NCBI GenBank assembly: GCA_015178975.1
Contig: WHVD01000077.1
Span: 62,001 to 126,000, forward strand
Source of the DNA: Hysterangium stoloniferum
Lineage: Eukaryota; Basidiomycota; Agaricomycetes; Hysterangiales; Hysterangiaceae
DNA: 64,000 bases
Direction of reading: 5' to 3'
Position numbers and translations under genes: made by a program. This document shows positions 33,572 to 45,476 of the stretch, piece after piece (the stretch's first letter is position 1; the number at the start of each line of letters is the position of its first letter). The notes below the pieces were generated by a model. The model was given only the letters and a program-made list of their open reading frames with translations. It had not been told where the DNA came from and searched no databases.

Positions 33572-35116
33572 TCAGCAAGGAACACGCTTCGAAGGGGAAT
33601 CCAATACTGGATCATCGTCGCTGTCCTCTGAATCCGAATTCTCGTATGGTAGTAAATCAGGGGGGTTCCCGGGATCAAACGGGAACGTGTCAACATCAGC
33701 TCCAGGCGAACAGAGCGAATTTGAACTGATTTGTTCGTGAGAATCTCCAGTCTGACAGTAGTCCTCGGTCAGGCCTTCAAGGTCCTGCCGATGAACACTC
33801 AGCCAGTCTCCCTTTTCGAAGAAATCTGCGGCGAGTATGGATACGTAAGCTTCTGACAGAAGAGCTTCATCAGTCGTTCGATTTTCCTCCCTCACTAATT
33901 TGTCTTCGACATGGGGCGAATAAACGGAAACAAAAGTCAATTTGTCATCAGAGTTATTTACTTGTCCTTGTATAGATAGTCCATGAACCGCTTCATATAA
34001 CCTTTGCTCCTCAGCTTCCTCCGACATATCCTGTGCGGAGCATTTGTTGATAGAGACATAATGAGACATTTTGCCAGCTTGAGGGCAGTCTATCTTAAAA
34101 TGCTCCGGACTTCCACATATCCAACATTCCTTGGTGGGTTTGATTGAACTCCTCTTGTTACTCCTCTCGAAGAACATTTTTCCGTGACACTTTCCCTGTT
34201 TTGGATCAGCGACGTCTGGAACGGTCCTTCTCGTCGAGCCTCTCTCGTTAGTCTCACTAACGAGAATATGGTTAGGTGAAGAGGAGTCGCCGGTGACTCT
34301 AAAATCCAATTCTTGACCCTCCGATAACATTACGCGCGGTTTCTGGAACCTGTAACGTTCCCGGTGTGTTTGGACCCAAGCATTAATCAGAGCTTCTTGC
34401 AGGTTATTAGCATAAGTCTGTAAACTCATGATATTATTGATGGGTTGTCCTTGAAGAAGGTAGAGCCATTCCGTAGGCAGTGTGAGAATGAGTCTGCGTG
34501 TCTCATCCCTTCTGTCCTGGTGGAACCCGTACAGGAAACGATAAAGTTTAACTCTCTGTTGGATATAGTGGACGGGTGTCTCGCAATCGTGACCAGCCTC
34601 CGGTAGAATAGGGTAATCCGTACTGTACTCCTCCACGAAGGGGGTAACCTGATCCTCGGGGATTCGATCGGTGTAGTACATATCCCATTTGTAATCGATG
34701 GGCTGGGTGTAAACCATATGACCTCCGAGGAACTGCTTAAGGATGACCTGTCTCGGAGGGAATCTGAGAACGGGCGTGGGTGCTCGATTAGACTCGACGT
34801 TAACTCCAGGGGTGTCCAACTGCTCGAGTAATGAGCGTTCCTCAGGTGGATCGGGGTGAATGTTCATTGACGATCCAACTACTACTCCGGGGGAATCCTC
34901 TGGAGGAGGTGATCCTGTAGGAAGCTGGGGAATGTTCGTAGACGATCCAGCTACTACTCTGGGGGAATCCTCCGGAGGAGCTGATCCTTGAAAAGTCGAC
35001 GAAGACTTCCTCAGGGTGACGTTACGGGGTGGTTCTAGGTTAAAAGATTTTTGACGAGGCATGGAGCTACCCGGCGTTGATGAAGGCCTAGATGTTTGAT
35101 TCTTTCCCGTAGTCAT
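33572..35116 (-). CDS. Element A gag
   Basis: A 514-residue frame that begins soon after the PBS. It holds the retrotransposon-gag motif HYIQQRVKLYRFLYGFHQD (about residues 185-204) with LILTLPTEWLYLLQGQPINN and NNLQEALINAWVQTH, and a CCHC zinc knuckle CWICGSPEHFKIDCP (about 324-338), which binds RNA during packaging. The acidic C-terminal tail ends in SEDSDDDPVLDSPSKR. It is shorter than the gag of B, which has an extra middle segment. Confidence 0.85.
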   Translation of the reverse strand: MTTGKNQTSRPSSTPGSSMPRQKSFNLEPPRNVTLRKSSSTFQGSAPPEDSPRVVAGSSTNIPQLPTGSPPPEDSPGVVVGSSMNIHPDPPEERSLLEQLDTPGVNVESNRAPTPVLRFPPRQVILKQFLGGHMVYTQPIDYKWDMYYTDRIPEDQVTPFVEEYSTDYPILPEAGHDCETPVHYIQQRVKLYRFLYGFHQDRRDETRRLILTLPTEWLYLLQGQPINNIMSLQTYANNLQEALINAWVQTHRERYRFQKPRVMLSEGQELDFRVTGDSSSPNHILVSETNERGSTRRTVPDVADPKQGKCHGKMFFERSNKRSSIKPTKECWICGSPEHFKIDCPQAGKMSHYVSINKCSAQDMSEEAEEQRLYEAVHGLSIQGQVNNSDDKLTFVSVYSPHVEDKLVREENRTTDEALLSEAYVSILAADFFEKGDWLSVHRQDLEGLTEDYCQTGDSHEQISSNSLCSPGADVDTFPFDPGNPPDLLPYENSDSEDSDDDPVLDSPSKRVPC

Positions 35117-35171
35117 TCGTGTGTTCAGGTCTTAGTAGTCAAATAATAAGTTTTTCCTTGTAGGAAAAGAA

Positions 35172-35192
35172 CGGTCCGGCTCGGATCACCAC
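35172..35192 (-). other. Primer binding site of element A
   Basis: In sense the LTR end is followed by G and then TGGTGATCCGAGCCGGACC. Elements B (23659), C (11381) and D (14588) have the same position and nearly the same bases. TGG pairs with the tRNA CCA end. Confidence 0.75.
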
Positions 35193-35830
35193 TGTGAAGA
35201 GTGGTGGATTCTGACCGCTCTATATACGAAGAATAGTGCTTATTCAACTACTATTAGAGAGTATTGACCGTCAGTACAATACTATAGACTACTAGACTGT
35301 TAGTACTAGTATAAGAATGCACTGCACGCCTCAAGAGCAACTGTATAGTTGCTCGTGGCGGCTTATAACAGTAAGATAAAGAGTTGACCTTTTACGGTAC
35401 AACTAGTAGCTAGAAATAAGAAAGATACTCAGCTAAAGACTGAGTGTCTAGGATAGAGTATTAGTAGCGTGAGTGGACTACGGTGTCGACGAGCGCAAAG
35501 TCTTGAAAGCGGAACTCAACCTTAGTGGTTCGAGTCCAAAAGGCTATTAGTAGACTAGAGAATGCTACCCTTATGGTAGCTGAGATACTACCCTTGACAC
35601 CTCTCGCTATTCGACGTCTGAGTCGTTACGAAGTGGTGTCTGCTGGGTAAAAAGTTGTCTGTCTTTAGCGCTGAGAGTGCCCATAGATATACACAAGACT
35701 TCGAACTAAGAAATACGGGTATGCTCGAAGATCTAGAGAGTTAGGGAAAAAGAGTAAGAACTAAATAATATAATACTATAATATATGTATTATTCCACAG
35801 TCCAATCATGATATATGCATACCCTTCACA
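35193..35830 (-). repeat. 5' LTR of element A (638 bp)
   Basis: Identical in length to the LTR at 25439-26076, with about 9 substitutions, mostly transitions. It is followed on the right by the second copy of ATCAC. Confidence 0.95.
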
Positions 35831-35835
35831 ATCAC

Positions 35836-37715
35836 ACTGAATTCAGTCGATTGCACAGATCGTTCCTTTGGAGTGTAGTCGAAGGGTTATTGGGTGTACA
35901 TGATGGCATGAATCCTTGTCCTTAGAATGGGAAGAAATGAGGTTTCGCCAGCCCCACCACGACCGTGAAACCCCTGTGCAGTATATTCAAAGAAGAGTTA
36001 AGCTCTACAGATTTCTATACAGGTTCTACCAAGAAAAGGAAGAGGAAACTCGCCGGTTAATGCTTATCCTGCCCATGGAATGGTTATACTTAATACAAGG
36101 ACAAGCCATCAATGACATCATGAGCCTCCAAGCACACACCAATAACTTACAGGAAGCTCTAATTAATGCCTGGAATCAAAGACATAAAGATAGGTTTCAT
36201 CCCATTAGACCTCGGGTCATGGTCGCAGAAGAAAACAAATTAGAATTGGAAGCCCCAGAGCCTACCCCAACTTCCCCCAATTCCACCCACCTCCATCAGG
36301 TCCTCGCCAGTGAAGTAGATGACAAGGGCATGACGAAGACTCCCAGAGTGGGAAGGACCGATCCTATGTGAGGGAAACAACACGGGAAGCTCTTCTTCGA
36401 GAGGAGTGACAAAAGGAGTAGCACTAGACCCCCCAATGAGTGTTGGATTTGTGGGAGTGCAGAACACTTCAAAATTGACTGTCCTCACTCAGGTAAAATG
36501 GCTCACTATGTCTTGTTGAATCTATGTTCCGGGCAGAATTCTTCAGAGGAGGTGGAGGAGCAAAGACTATATGAAGCAGTTTATGGACTAAGTATAGGAA
36601 TGCGAGTATATAATGTTGAAAGTGAATTGATTTTCATTCCTGCTTATACTGCTACCCCTGAAGATCATGAAATGATTGAGAGGTCACTCAGAGACAAAGA
36701 ACCCTGGTGTGGGGAGGTATACATTTCTATATCCCATGAGGATTTCATTGAAAGGGGAGATTGTTTGGAAGCACACTGTCAGCACCGCAAAGGTCTGTCA
36801 GGGCTTAAGAGTTCTTCAAACAACATACTGCCATCGATTGAGGAAATCGTGGATGAGGAAATGTCTATCAATCGGGTTGCCTGCCTTAACGAGCAACATC
36901 TAATAGAGGACATAAGAAATGATACGGGGGAGGAAACCTTTCCTTTCGACCCCAGACTTCCTCCCGACCTCTTGACCAGTGATGAATTGGACTCTGAGGG
37001 GGAAACAGACATGACCATCCTGAACAGAAGACTCTGTCGGAACGCTGAACTAGCCCTTAGAAAAGAGGTGAAATGACCTAGAATACAATATCCCCGATCC
37101 AGTAAGCTAATGAAAGAGGACGCCTCAATCATATACTGAAAGAGGGAGCCACCAGGAGGATATTCTAGTGTTGGTGTTTCAGCACTACATGTATTTGGAG
37201 GAGTAGGGAATCCCAATTGGGAAGAACCAATCAAAATTAGACTGGACACTGGAGCCGATTTGTCCCTCATGTCAGAGGAATTCTACCAAGAACTGAAGGA
37301 TCAGCCTAAGCTGAAGCAAGGACTGAAGCTGTGATTAATACAACTTACTGGGAGTGCCCGAGTACTGGGTTACATTGACGTTCCTGTCTACCTTAGGGAC
37401 GATAAAGGAACCCTGCTGCGATTTAACGCGGAAACCTACATCGTACAAGGGATGACCATATCAATCCTCTTAGGAGAAGACTTCCATATCAACTATGAGA
37501 TAGGAACATTGCGAGACCAACCCCTGGGATCAAGACTAATCCTCCTGGGGAGAGCAGGATTCATTCCTGGCAGCTCCTCCAACGAACCAGTCCCATTAAC
37601 CTTTTCAGTGAACAAGATCTCTCTGGAAGACGAACTAATCATGCTGACTAATCCACCGGACCATTTCAGGTCCTGGAAAAAATTAATCCCCAAGTCTTTA
37701 GACTCAAAATACCCC
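35836..37715 (+). pseudogene. Element B, second part: gag end, zinc knuckle, protease
   Basis: Plus-strand open stretches at 35916-36371 and 36498-37076. The first holds VQYIQRRVKLYRFLYRFYQE and the ALINAW block of gag. The zinc knuckle CWICGSAEHFKIDCP lies at about 36445-36490. Then come an acidic region and the protease text (LDTGADLSLMSEEFYQE, about 37240-37290; SILLGEDFHINYEIGTLRDQ, 37452-37515). A short integrase-tail scrap (QVFRLKIPP) ends at 37715. It continues the gag broken by element A. Confidence 0.8.
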
Positions 37716-37955
37716 CAGGAGTCTTTGTGACTGTTATAGACTCATTATGACTGTTATAGACTCTTTGCAACTGTTATAGACTCTTTGTGACTCATGTAGA
37801 CTCTTTGCGACTTTTTGTGACTCGTTTAGATTCTTCACAACTCTTTTAGACTCTTTGTGACTTACTCTTTGTGACTCTTTGAAAAGTTGCAAAGTTGCAC
37901 AAAGTTGCAAAGTGTCACATAAACTCACAAGGTGTCACACAAAGTCGCAAAGGGA
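37716..37955. repeat. Left outer array of GACTCTTTGTGACT-type repeats
   Basis: Units of about 17-20 bp such as GACTCTTTGTGACTGTTATA repeat. It is the inverted counterpart of the right array at 49140-49633 and keeps the same order of variant units, so it is an arm rather than a chance array. Confidence 0.8.
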
Positions 37956-38160
37956 GGAAAAAAATGCATCACTATCAATTATATACATAATCTATGTGAA
38001 GAAGAAGCCACAGCAAACCTGATATACAGTAGGAGGTACACATTGCATGTGAATTTGAAGCTGGGGGATGATGGCATGGAACAAGAAAATGGGGCTTGGG
38101 GCAGGCAGTATCCAAGATGGCAGCAGCGGCAGGGGGCAGGCTGGGGTGATGGTGGGTAGG

Positions 38161-39000
38161 TGTTACGACCGGACAATCCTGCCGGACTCTGGGCACTAAC
38201 CCGTACGCCCCCACATGCTACAAGCACCAATTGTCTGTTTATAGGATTTCCCGCCCGGACTCCATTATGTCAAGACTCGTTACGTTCGACCTCATTATGA
38301 CACATATCAGTCACCGGACTTCCCCCAGACTCCGTCTCTGTCTATGTCTGTCTTTGTCCCACGCATCAGTCACCGGACCCCACTCAGAATCCTGTCAGTG
38401 CTCTAATCGAGCCCCATTCCCGTTTTAGTCAAATGACCTGTCACGATTTAGGACTCCGCTCCCGCTCCATTTCCCGTTATGGGTTATGCTTTGTCACAAT
38501 TCGGACTCCGCTCCATTCCGTTCCGTTCCTAACACCAATTTGGTGTTTACTATTCCCGTTTTATGTTTGGTTAGTTTCGTTTCACCATTACTGGATTTGG
38601 TATGTCATTCACTCCATGGTCTATATAAACTGGCAGATGTGGTACATACAATCCAGTCAGAAAATTAGCTTAGATTCCCCCTAGTAATCTAATAACATTT
38701 TCCACTCTAAAACCTTACTTGATTCACATCGCTCGCACTAGTCAGAGCCCACGGGCTCCAGTGCATCTATCTCTCTCAACTATCTTGACTCATGACCCAC
38801 AACCTCCGACTTATGACCCACGACCCCCGACTTATGACCTACGACCCATGAACCCCACCTGGACTCCCCAGGATCCCCGTCCGTCTGTTTGAAATTGGAC
38901 AACATGATCTAGCGAGGGTGCAGCCTATAAGCTGAAGCCAAGTCCTACCGGATATCCTGCGGGTTTCTCTGGAAACCCAGCCTGTGTGTGTATCCTAACA
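38161..39000 (+). repeat. 5' LTR of element E (840 bp)
   Basis: Starts TGTTACGACCGG and ends GTGTATCCTAACA. Preceded by GTAGG. Confidence 0.95.
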
Positions 39001-39036
39001 GTATTTTCTGACTAACACTCACAGATTGTTTTCATT

Positions 39037-40328
39037 ATGCCACCAAGAAGAAGTACACGTGCACAGTCATCATTACCTGGACCGTCGACTCTTCATTGCC
39101 CATTAACTCTGTATACCAGTCAGACGCTTGTGAACCAGTCGGAAACCATGGAAGAAGCCCATATCGAAGAAGTCCCGGAAAACCAGGATGAATCCGAGCA
39201 TGAGGATGATTCCGTGGCCCCGACAAGGGCAAAGGTGTCAAAATTCCTCCTGAAAATCCTCCACCTGTTCAATGACTGCACTTGGGGGATCCTACTTCTG
39301 AATTTTTAGCAGGTACTATAGATAAATTCATGACGCACCTGCTCGAAGAATGAAAGAAAAAGGAACAAGAACCTCCATGGTCAAAAGTCAATGCTCCGGA
39401 ACCCTTCACGGGTTCCAACCCAAACAAACTCTCTACTTTCCTCATGCAATGTCACTTCAATTTCCATGATTGTGCCACTGAATTCTCCACAGACTCCCGA
39501 AAAGTCAACTACGCACTGTCATATTTGTTGGGATCCGCATTGAAATGGCTCGAACTGGCTTTTAGCGGGATTTCCGAGGAAGAGCTGCTCTGGCTTGAAA
39601 ATTGGGAGGCTTTTGTTGAGGAGCTTGAAACAAACTTCAGCCCATATGACCCAACAGGAGAAGCTGAGAATAGTCTCACAAATCTTCATATGAAGGACAC
39701 GCAGCGCATCACAGACTACATCATCCAATTCAATAATCTTGCAGCTTGTTGTCAGTGGGGCGATCCCACTCTCCGCCACCAATTCTATGCTGGTCTGCCA
39801 TCCCGCCTTAAAGATGAAGTCTCGAAAGGAGAAGATGGAAAGCCAAAAACCCTGTCCCATATGCGCCTCAAAGCTCAAAACACGGACGCACGCTATTGGG
39901 AACGTCACGCGGAAGTTGCCCACGAGACCTCCACGGACAAAGTAAACAAGTCCACAGCCAATAAAAACAACAACAATAATTTGTCAACCAGCAACCAGAA
40001 CTCCACACAATCTGACAAGAAGAACAATAAAAAGTCTTCAAACAACAACAACAATAAGGACAATAAGGACAATAACAAGGGTCAAGAGTCCGGCAAGCAA
40101 GCCGGAAAACCCGACCTCTCAGGCAAACTCGGACCTGATGGCAAATTGACCCCACAGGAAAGACAATGTCGTATGGACAACAACCTCTGTCTCTTGTGTG
40201 GGAAACCTGGTCATCGAGTCCCGGAATGTCCGCTGGCAAAAGCAAACTCTTCAAAGGGTCGAACAGCCAAGGCCTCCATGGAAACCCTGTTGAAGGACAA
40301 ACCAGCTGCCGATTGGAAAAAAGAGTAA
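39037..40328 (+). pseudogene. Element E gag
   Basis: Plus-strand stretches 39037-39309 and 39444-40328. The second holds the retrotransposon-gag core (ALSYLLGSALKWLELAFSGI, VEELETNFSPYDPTGEAENS, YAGLPSRLKDEVSKG) and then a long Asn/Lys/Ser-rich linker. A CCHC knuckle CLLCGKPGHRVPECP follows near residues 250-264. Elements G and H have the same gag type. Confidence 0.8.
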
Positions 40329-43300
40329 GCAACCCCGCGGACTCCGCGCAGGTTAGGGGTTGCGTTGCCTCTCCACACATTCAAGAGTTTACTTGCCTCA
40401 ACGCATCCACTCTTTCACATTCTGATTCATTTTTCGTTAAACTTATGTCTAATATGATTCCAAAATTCATTTTTTCAGCTCTCATAGATTCCGGCTCAAC
40501 TCATTGTTTTTTAGATACAAAATTCATGCAAAAAAATTCTTTGTCAACTTATTCGATAAATCCCGTTGCACTCCGCCTCTTCGATGGCACAAGTAATTCG
40601 GTTGTTACCCAAGCTTGTGATTTACCCATCAGTTTCCCTTGTGGAACATCTCAATTGGTCACTTTCTATGTGACCCAGTTAGACTCAAGTTGCTCGGTGG
40701 TCCTAGGACATAACTGGCTTACCCGCTACAATCCATTGATTGACTGGATAGCTAACAGTATAACATTCTGGACTCCTGTGGCGACCGAGGAAACTGCACC
40801 TGTCTCGGCCTCCACAGCACCCAAGGCCTTCCCAGCACCTACAGTCTCAAGGACTCCTGTGATCCCTACAGCACCAATGGCTTCCCCAGAACCAATGGCA
40901 CCTCCATTCCATTTCTCTGATTAATGCTGCAGCTTTTATTAGGGCTTCAAAAATGGATGGGTCCCAGGCATTTACTATCAACTTAAAAATTGATGAAGCA
41001 ACTGGACGTTTTTCAACCCCGGTATCTGAATCTGAGCAAGCCACTGACCTAGAAGGCGTCCCAGAGAAATATCATGACTTCGTGGATGTTTTTAGCAAGT
41101 GTAAAGCTAACCGGCTTCCGCCTCACAGAGAATACGACTTAAAAATCAATCTTGAAGATGGCACCCAGCCACCCCTAGGACATATTTACCCGCTCTCGTC
41201 CATGGAACTTTCCGCAATCCATGATTTCCTGGATGAACATTTGTCCATAAGTTTTATCCGACCCTCAAAGTCTCCTTTTGGAGCACCTGTTCTGTTTGTC
41301 AGAAAAAAGGATGGATCCCTTCGACTATGTGTTGATTTTAGAGGACTCAATGCTGTCACCAAGAAGGATAAATATCCACTCCCACTTATATCTGATCTGC
41401 TCGATGCTCTGCGGAATGCCCATATTTACACCAAAATAGATCTCAAGCACGCCTATCATTTGGTCTGGATTGCCGCAGGTGAAGAATGGAAAACCACTTT
41501 TAAAACCCATTATGGGGCCTTTGAGTGGTTGGTGATCCCCTTTGGACTCACCAATGCTCTGTCTGTTCCTCAGCATTTTATCAACGACATTTTCTCCAGC
41601 ATGCTCAATGTATGCATCATTGTTTACTTGGATGACATTCCTATCTACTCCGAGAATCCTGCGGAACACAACAAACAAGTCCGTGAAGTTCTCTGGAGGC
41701 TCAGACAACATGGTTTATTCGCAAATGGTAAAAAATGTACTTTTGACACGGACTCCGTGGAATACCTAGGTTTCATGATGGGACCCGATGGACTCCGCAT
41801 GGACAAAACTAAAGTGCAAGTCATCAAAGATTGGCCCGAACCCCGAAAAGTTAAAGATATACAATCCTTCCTCAGCTTTGCCAATTTTTACAGACATTTT
41901 ATCTGTGGATATTCCAACATCATGGTACCCCTTATCCATCTTACGCATAAGGGTACTCTGTGGAATTTTAATGATAAGTGTCAAAAAGCTTTCACTCTTT
42001 TAAAAAATTCTTTTTCTACAGCTCCTATTCTGTCGCATTGGAAACTGGACTTCCCGCTCATTGTTGAAACGGACGCCTCAGATTATGCACTTGGAGCCAT
42101 TCTGTCTATCCAGGACTCTGACGGAGAAGTCCACCCCGTGGCTTTTCTGTCCCAGACTTTTACTGGAGCAGCGCTCAACTACAACATTCATGATAAAGAA
42201 CTCCTGGCAATCTTTTCAGCTTTCAAAGCGTGGCGACACTATTTGGAAGGTTCAGGAGCTCCTATTGACGTTGTAACAGATCACAAAAACCTGGAATACT
42301 TTTCTACCACAAAACCTTTGACCCGCCAGCAGGCCTGCAGGTCTGAATATCTATCTGCCTTCAACATGATTATCTGCTTTCAACCCGGCCGTCTCGGTGG
42401 CAAACCCGACGCTTTAACTAGATGATGGGACGTCTGTCCTAAAGAGGGGAGCAACGACTATGCAACAGTAAATCCGCACAACCTGAAACCTATTTTCACA
42501 AATCAACAACTTACCGCATCGGTCCGCACAACTTTCCTCGTCAATCCCATTGTCTGTGGAATTATCATTATGGATATTGAGAAGTTACATCAAGATATTC
42601 TATCGGCAATTCCACTAGACCCATTTACTAAAGCTCACCTTGACAATCCCATGGACCCCGATCAACCTCGGTGGTCTCTTGATCAACATGGTTTCATTAG
42701 ACTTGACGATCGCATCTATGTACCGGACTCTGACGGCCTCCACCTCAGGATCCTTCAATAGAAACATGATCATCCACTCTCAGGACATTTCAGGTACAAC
42801 AAAACTCTATCATTAATAAGAAGAGAATACACTTGGCCCACACTCTGTGGATTCGTTAAGCACTATTGTAAATCTTGCACTACTTGTCCCCGCTCGAAAT
42901 CCCAGCAACACAAGCCATACGGCCTTTTGAAACAACTCCCGGTACCGGAACACCCGTGGAATTCTATCTCTATGGATTTCATTGAACACCTACTGGATTC
43001 CGAAGGCTTTTCTGCCATTCTAGTCGTTGTTGACAGATCCTCAAAACAAGGTATATTCATCCCTACTTATGACACAATTACGTCCGTGCAGTTAGCAGAA
43101 CTTTTCATTATCCACGTATTTTCCAAGCACGGAGTTCCGTCCCACGTGACTTCCAATCAAGGATCAGAGTTTGTGTCTCACTTCTTTAGATCCCTTGGAA
43201 AATCCTTGGACATGACATTACATTTCACATCCGGACATCACCCAGAAGGTGATGGACAAACCGAACACGTCAACCAGACATTGGAACAATACCTCCACAT

Positions 43301-44052
43301 ATATTGCAACTACCAACAGGACAATTGGAAATCCTTGTTACCACTTGCAGAGTTTGCTTTCAACAATGCACCTTCGGCCACTACTGGCGTTTCCCCATTC
43401 TTTGCAAATAAAGGATATAATCCAAATATTACAGTACATCCAGAATGAAATCTCGCCTCTGTTCGCGCTCAAGAGTTCACCACGGACCTCCCACGAGCTC
43501 CACGAGGAACTCTGGACTGCAATATTGTCCGCCCAAGAGCAATACCAACATTCAGTGGACAAACACCGGATCCCGCCACCAAACTTCAAGATTGGCGACC
43601 ACGTTTATGTCAAAGCTCAATTCTTCTGGACCACCCGTCCATCAAAGAAGCTTGCTGAAAAATATTTAGGTCCTTTTGAAATTATCGCACAAGTAGGTTC
43701 AGTCTCTTGGACTCTATGGCTTCTGGATAGCATTTGTGCGGTACACCCGGTATTTCATGTTTCTATGCTAGAACCTTGTACTGCTAACACTATCCCGGAT
43801 CACATGCAATCTCCACCTCCTCCTGTCATTATTGACGGAGAACCCAAGTTTGAAATCTCACAGATTTTAGATTCAAAAATTGATAAGCGTCGACGCACTA
43901 AACTGCTTTACTTGGTCAAGTGGGCAGGTTACGAGGGCACCGATGAAGAAACCTCATGGATTTTGGCCACGGAAATTGGTAATGCCATGGAAATCATTAC
44001 TGACTTTCATACAGCTTACCCACTCAAACCTGGACCATTATCATCTCTATGA
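40329..44052 (+). pseudogene. Element E protease-pol with chromodomain
   Basis: Protease signature ALIDSGSTHCFLD at about 40475-40515; RT from about 41090 to 41900 ([29 protein letters not shown]-like end); RNase H about 41990-42425 (VETDASDYALGAILSIQDSD); integrase core about 42950-43440 (GSEFVSHFFRSLGK, HHPEGDGQTEHVNQT); chromodomain at about 43860-44020 (LVKWAGYEGTDEETSWI). The broad domain order is complete for a chromovirus; the reading frame is not fully open. Confidence 0.85.
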
Positions 44053-44250
44053 CCGCACTCCGCAGACCCCGTGTTACATTTGGACTCATTTTCATTATTC
44101 CCTGTCACCCTATGTCTCTCTTTGCTTTTACAGGTTCTGACATGTCTTGTCAAGTCTTTAAGTGGACTCTCCGCAGACTTTGGCTTTGACTTTTATTTTT
44201 ATGTTTTTCATGCTTTACTTTTATGTTCAATTATTATTAAGTTCTATTTT

Positions 44251-45264
44251 CTATTCTTCATCTACATTGATGGGGCTATCTTTTTTCCGTGCCTCTTTTT
44301 CTGCCTCAGCTTTTCCTGCCTCATTCATCTCCTCGGGTAGCTCCGCGATCTCCGCAGGCTCCTCCTCCTCATCTGAACCGGCTTCCTCAGAACTCCCATC
44401 CTTTGGCTTCTCATACACAAAGCCGGCATACTCCATCAGGAACCTAAAATGGTCCCCACGGAGTGCACGGAGATCGTTCGCCATCACAATGCTGACCTTG
44501 TTGCTCTTCCAGAGCAACTCATTCTGGGCTTCTATGCCCTCAGCGATCCATCCCAAAACTTCCTCCAGACCAGAGTATCTGTCCAACCCACCATTCTCCT
44601 GTGAACCAGAACCCACAGCCTGCTCGTGAACAAGCGAGCACCTCGCCTTGAGGTGCATGCACTGGTAACAGCCTGGGCCCTGGCCAGACTTCCGATTGCA
44701 CTCAGTGTTCGGGTCATTACAACCGGAACACCACGGGTCATTCCGAGTCGGTAGGCGGACTGGCGCCGCCTTCCTTGCTTTCTGTTGATACGGTTAGCTC
44801 CACGGTATACCCACAGACCTGAGACTCACCTTGTTGGGGCTTTCTGGCTCCCCCTCGGACTCCAACTCGGCTTCTGCCGCCTTGCGCTGAAAATGCCAAG
44901 TCAAAAAAAAAGCAACAAGTTGAACTATGGGACTTACCTTTCCTGCAACAACCACAGCTCTATCTGCAGCCACCCGGGCTTTCTCTGCCGCTACCCTGGC
45001 CTTCTCCGTGGCCACTCGTGCAGCCTCCTCCTCCTCCCTCTGCTTCTGCCTCGCAGCCTCTTCCTCTGCGGGCATGGCCACCTGGTATTCCCTATTCAGG
45101 GCCTCCTTGACCTCCCGGGCTTCTCGCTCTGCCTCTTCTCACTGTCGACATTGCTCGTCCCACTGCGCCAAGATTTGGGCAGTGGACAGTGGCACCCAGT
45201 ACTGACTGCCCGTGGAGGGCCCGGCAGTTGGCATAGGCTTGCACTGCATGGGCTTTGGTCCCAT
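44251..45264 (-). CDS. Antisense Zn2Cys6-type protein gene carried by element E
   Basis: Convergent with pol, between the chromodomain and the 3' LTR. From ATG 45264: PTAGPSTGSQYWVPLSTAQI, a Lys/Ala/Glu-rich coiled-coil-like part (EEEEAARVATEKARVAAEKA), then a cysteine motif C-x2-C-x6-C-x9-C-x2-C-x6-C (codons between 44730 and 44638) that fits the fungal Zn(II)2Cys6 DNA-binding pattern, a helical middle, and an acidic end (SDEEEEPAEI). Two GT-AG intron candidates are 44887-44937 (51 bp) and 44782-44829 (48 bp). The protein may bind DNA (inference). Not proven active; could be a captured host gene. Confidence 0.65.
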
Positions 45265-45299
45265 GCTATCGATGATGGGGGTAATAAAGAAGAAGAAAT

Positions 45300-45345
45300 T
45301 TCTATTTTTTCAAATTTATATATATAGGCTTGTCGTGTTTGAACC
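45300..45345 (-). promoter_or_regulatory. TATA-like promoter of the antisense gene
   Basis: In the antisense direction CCTATATATATAAATTT (45311-45328) is followed by a CT-rich leader (about 45278-45300) and the ATG at 45264. This is a typical fungal arrangement and lies outside the 3' LTR. Confidence 0.5.
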
Positions 45346-45476
45346 TTACCTTACAGATCACATGACTCTTTGACACATACGTGTAACCGACATGACTTTT
45401 GACACATGCGCATAGCCGACAAGAACCTTATCTAGGTCTAGAGCCTCTTTGGGACTTCAGCATAAAGGGAGGGTAC

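Larger units (their letters stand above)
25439..35830 (-). mobile_element. Element A: near-complete Ty3 group 1 chromovirus, TSD ATCAC
   Basis: A 10,392-bp minus-strand element with two 638-bp LTRs that differ at about 9 sites (1.4%) and have no length difference, so it is young for this window. ATCAC lies at 25434-25438 and 35831-35835. Order in sense: LTR, PBS (35173-35191), gag, protease, pol with RT, RNase H, integrase and chromodomain, promoter, ORF3, PPT (26077-26094), LTR. It sits in the gag of element B. A solo LTR splits its ORF3. The main frames are long and open; otherwise few breaks. Confidence 0.93.
22962..37715 (+). mobile_element. Element B: Ty3 group 1, split by element A (fossil)
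   Basis: Plus-strand element with an LTR at 22962-23657, a PBS at 23659-23677 (TGGTGATCTGGGCCGGACC), gag at 23720-25438 that resumes at 35836 after element A, the CCHC knuckle (CWICGSAEHFKIDC, about 36445-36490), protease (about 37240-37600, LDTGADLSLMSEEF), and a last scrap of integrase tail before the inverted-repeat element. Most of pol is missing. Sequences of the same clade, including ORF3 text, occur at 50373. Several breaks. Confidence 0.8.
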
